Assembly: GCA_903885865.1 (NCBI GenBank)
Contig: CAISKH010000679.1
Location: 1 to 8,267, forward strand
Direction of reading: 5' to 3'
Length of the DNA: 8,267 nucleotides
Source of the DNA: an uncultured Mucilaginibacter sp.
GTDB lineage: Bacteria; Bacteroidota; Bacteroidia; Sphingobacteriales; Sphingobacteriaceae
Translations under genes and position numbers: made by a program
Shown here: positions 6,961 to 8,267 of the stretch, in pieces
Layout: the number at the start of each line of letters is the position of its first letter
How positions within the stretch are numbered: position 1 is the first letter of the stretch
The notes under the pieces: generated by a model
Database searches by the model: none
Told to the model about the DNA's origin: nothing
Seen by the model: the letters and a program-made list of their open reading frames with translations, nothing else

Positions 6961-6990
6961 TTGTATATACTTTTAAGTGTAATATATTTA
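6961..6990 (+). promoter_or_regulatory. Candidate Bacteroidota-type promoter of the amidohydrolase gene
   Basis: TTG at 6961-6963 and TATATTTA at 6983-6990 are spaced by 19 bases. They match the Bacteroidota -33 TTTG and -7 TAnnTTTG elements except for the first T of the former and the last base of the latter. Transcription would start near 6996-6998, leaving a leader of roughly a dozen bases before the ATG at 7009. The region is AT-rich, so chance matches are possible. Confidence 0.4.
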
Positions 6991-7008
6991 CAATTCTACT
7001 TTACCTGT

Positions 7009-8267
7009 ATGAGAAAATTATGGCCCATCCTGCTGCTTTTACTGGCAGCCTGCAAACAAAAAGAGTACAATGCCGACCTTTTGGTTAAGAACGCGGTAGT
7101 ATATACCGTTGACAGCGCTTTTACCACAGCGGAAGCATTTGTTGTAAATAGGGGAAAAATTATAGCCGTAGGGAAGACCGACAGCCTGGAAGAAAAATAC
7201 CAGGCCCGCGAAGTTATTGACGCCGAAGGCATGGCGGTGTACCCCGGTTTTATTGACGCCCATGCCCATTTTTATGAATACGGGATGGGCCTGCAGGAGG
7301 TGAATTTAAAAGGTATTAAAAGCTGGGCAGCAGTTGTTGATACCGTAAAAGGTTACGCGGAAAAGAACCCTGATGGATGGATAATAGGCAACGGCTGGGA
7401 CCAGAATTTATGGAAAGGAAAGAAATTTCCGGATAAGGCCAAACTGGATTCATTGTTCCCGGTAAGGCCGGTTGTTTTGACCAGGGTTGACGGCCATGCC
7501 ATTATAGCCAACCAGGCAGCTTTAAATATAGCAGGTATTAAACCCGGCCAAACCGTTTCCGGCGGTGAAGTTGAAACCATAAACGGGAAACTAACCGGTA
7601 TGCTGGTTGATAACGCCAAAGGCTTTGTTTTAAGAAAGATACCCGACCCAACCGAGCAAACCATACAGAATGCGTTTTTAAGCGCACAAAACAACTGTTT
7701 TGCCGTAGGCCTAACAACGGTTGATGATTGTGGTCTCCCTTATACCATGGTAAGCACTATTGCTGAGCTACAGCATAAAGGCGACTTAAAAATGCGGCTA
7801 TATGTAATGCTGGCCGACAAACAGGAAAATTATGATTACCTGTTTAAGCGCGGCGTATACAAAACTCCGCGGTTAGATGTACGCGGGTTTAAGGTTTATG
7901 CTGACGGCGCCCTGGGCTCAAGGGGTGCGTGCATGCTGCAGCCCTATGCTGATCAAAAAAGCTGGAACGGCTTTTTACTGAGCAACCAGAAACACCTGCA
8001 GGATGTGGCAAAGCTTTTAGCCGCTAAAGGTTTCCAGCTATCAACCCATGCTATTGGCGATTCGGCTAACCGGGTAATGCTTAAAATATACGCGGGCGTG
8101 TTAAAAGGAAAGAATGATCGCCGCTGGCGAATTGAACACGCACAGGTATTATCACCCGATGATATTAGTTATTTTGGCAACTATAGCATCATTCCGTCGG
8201 TACAGCCCACGCATGCTACTTCTGATATGTATTGGGCGGGGCAGCGGTTGGGCAGCAACCGTTTAAA
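7009..8267 (+). CDS. Amidohydrolase family (YtcJ-like, Amidohydro_3) lipoprotein, 3' end cut off by the window
   Basis: The open frame gives 419 residues plus two bases and runs off the right edge; relatives are usually about 530-560 residues long, so roughly the last fifth is missing. It starts MRKLWPILLLLLAAC, a clear lipoprotein signal with lipobox LAAC, so C15 would be lipidated and the enzyme anchored in the envelope, facing the periplasm or the cell surface. The metal-dependent hydrolase fold follows: DLLVKNAVVYTVD at 23-35, then GFIDAHAHF at 80-88 with the HxH metal ligands H85 and H87. FKVYADGALGSRGA (294-307) has K295 as the likely carbamylated lysine, STHAIGD has H347, and RIEHAQVL has H377. 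The final metal-ligand aspartate is expected beyond the window. The family hydrolyses amide or related C-N bonds in varied substrates, and this substrate cannot be predicted. The ATG at 7009 is chosen because it gives a complete lipoprotein signal. The gene is divergent from mutL and probably independently expressed. Confidence 0.93.
   Translation, partial: MRKLWPILLLLLAACKQKEYNADLLVKNAVVYTVDSAFTTAEAFVVNRGKIIAVGKTDSLEEKYQAREVIDAEGMAVYPGFIDAHAHFYEYGMGLQEVNLKGIKSWAAVVDTVKGYAEKNPDGWIIGNGWDQNLWKGKKFPDKAKLDSLFPVRPVVLTRVDGHAIIANQAALNIAGIKPGQTVSGGEVETINGKLTGMLVDNAKGFVLRKIPDPTEQTIQNAFLSAQNNCFAVGLTTVDDCGLPYTMVSTIAELQHKGDLKMRLYVMLADKQENYDYLFKRGVYKTPRLDVRGFKVYADGALGSRGACMLQPYADQKSWNGFLLSNQKHLQDVAKLLAAKGFQLSTHAIGDSANRVMLKIYAGVLKGKNDRRWRIEHAQVLSPDDISYFGNYSIIPSVQPTHATSDMYWAGQRLGSNRL

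Noticed and set aside
7353..7694. A 113-codon minus-strand open frame within the amidohydrolase gene.
   Set aside because: The plus strand here encodes conserved amidohydrolase sequence continuing in frame from the lipoprotein signal to the window edge.

Overview
The window looks like a chromosomal housekeeping region from a Bacteroidota species, most likely of the Sphingobacteriaceae (Mucilaginibacter or Pedobacter type). The reasons are the moderate AT-richness, the weak or absent Shine-Dalgarno sequences, TAnnTTTG-type promoter boxes, and the gene order mutL, rhomboid, rhomboid, membrane-anchored EEP hydrolase, which I recall as common in this phylum. The genus is an inference from style; no marker gene fixes it.

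Layout: six genes lie on the minus strand and one on the plus strand. Reading the minus strand from right to left, the cluster starts with mutL (6875 to 5022). It is followed after 29 bases by a rhomboid protease (4992 to 4279), after 19 bases by a second rhomboid protease (4259 to 3399), and then by an endonuclease/exonuclease/phosphatase (EEP) protein (3402 to 2293) whose start codon overlaps the second rhomboid's stop in an ATGA. These four are very probably one operon. A 114-base gap with a long inverted repeat follows, then cysS (2178 to 715), which has a TAAGTTTG box only five bases before its ATG. After another 102 bases, holding an 18-base near-palindrome, comes a secreted DUF4440/NTF2-like protein (612 to 1) that runs off the left edge. 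On the right, a lipoprotein amidohydrolase of the YtcJ type starts at 7009, divergent from mutL across 133 bases, and runs off the right edge.

How the genes work together: cysS charges tRNA-Cys and mutL acts in mismatch repair, so both are core functions. The two rhomboids and the EEP protein are all inner-membrane proteins. They are co-transcribed with mutL, but nothing in the sequence explains a shared function. The two end genes encode exported proteins with no visible link to the middle. I found no mobile element, CRISPR array, tRNA, rRNA or phage gene, and no gene-free stretch over 300 bases. I do not see a new multi-gene defence or biosynthetic system. The points most worth a second look are the MutL C-terminal domain with a degenerate endonuclease site, the mutL/rhomboid/rhomboid/EEP linkage, the nearly leaderless cysS promoter, and the ATTG-rich inverted repeat.
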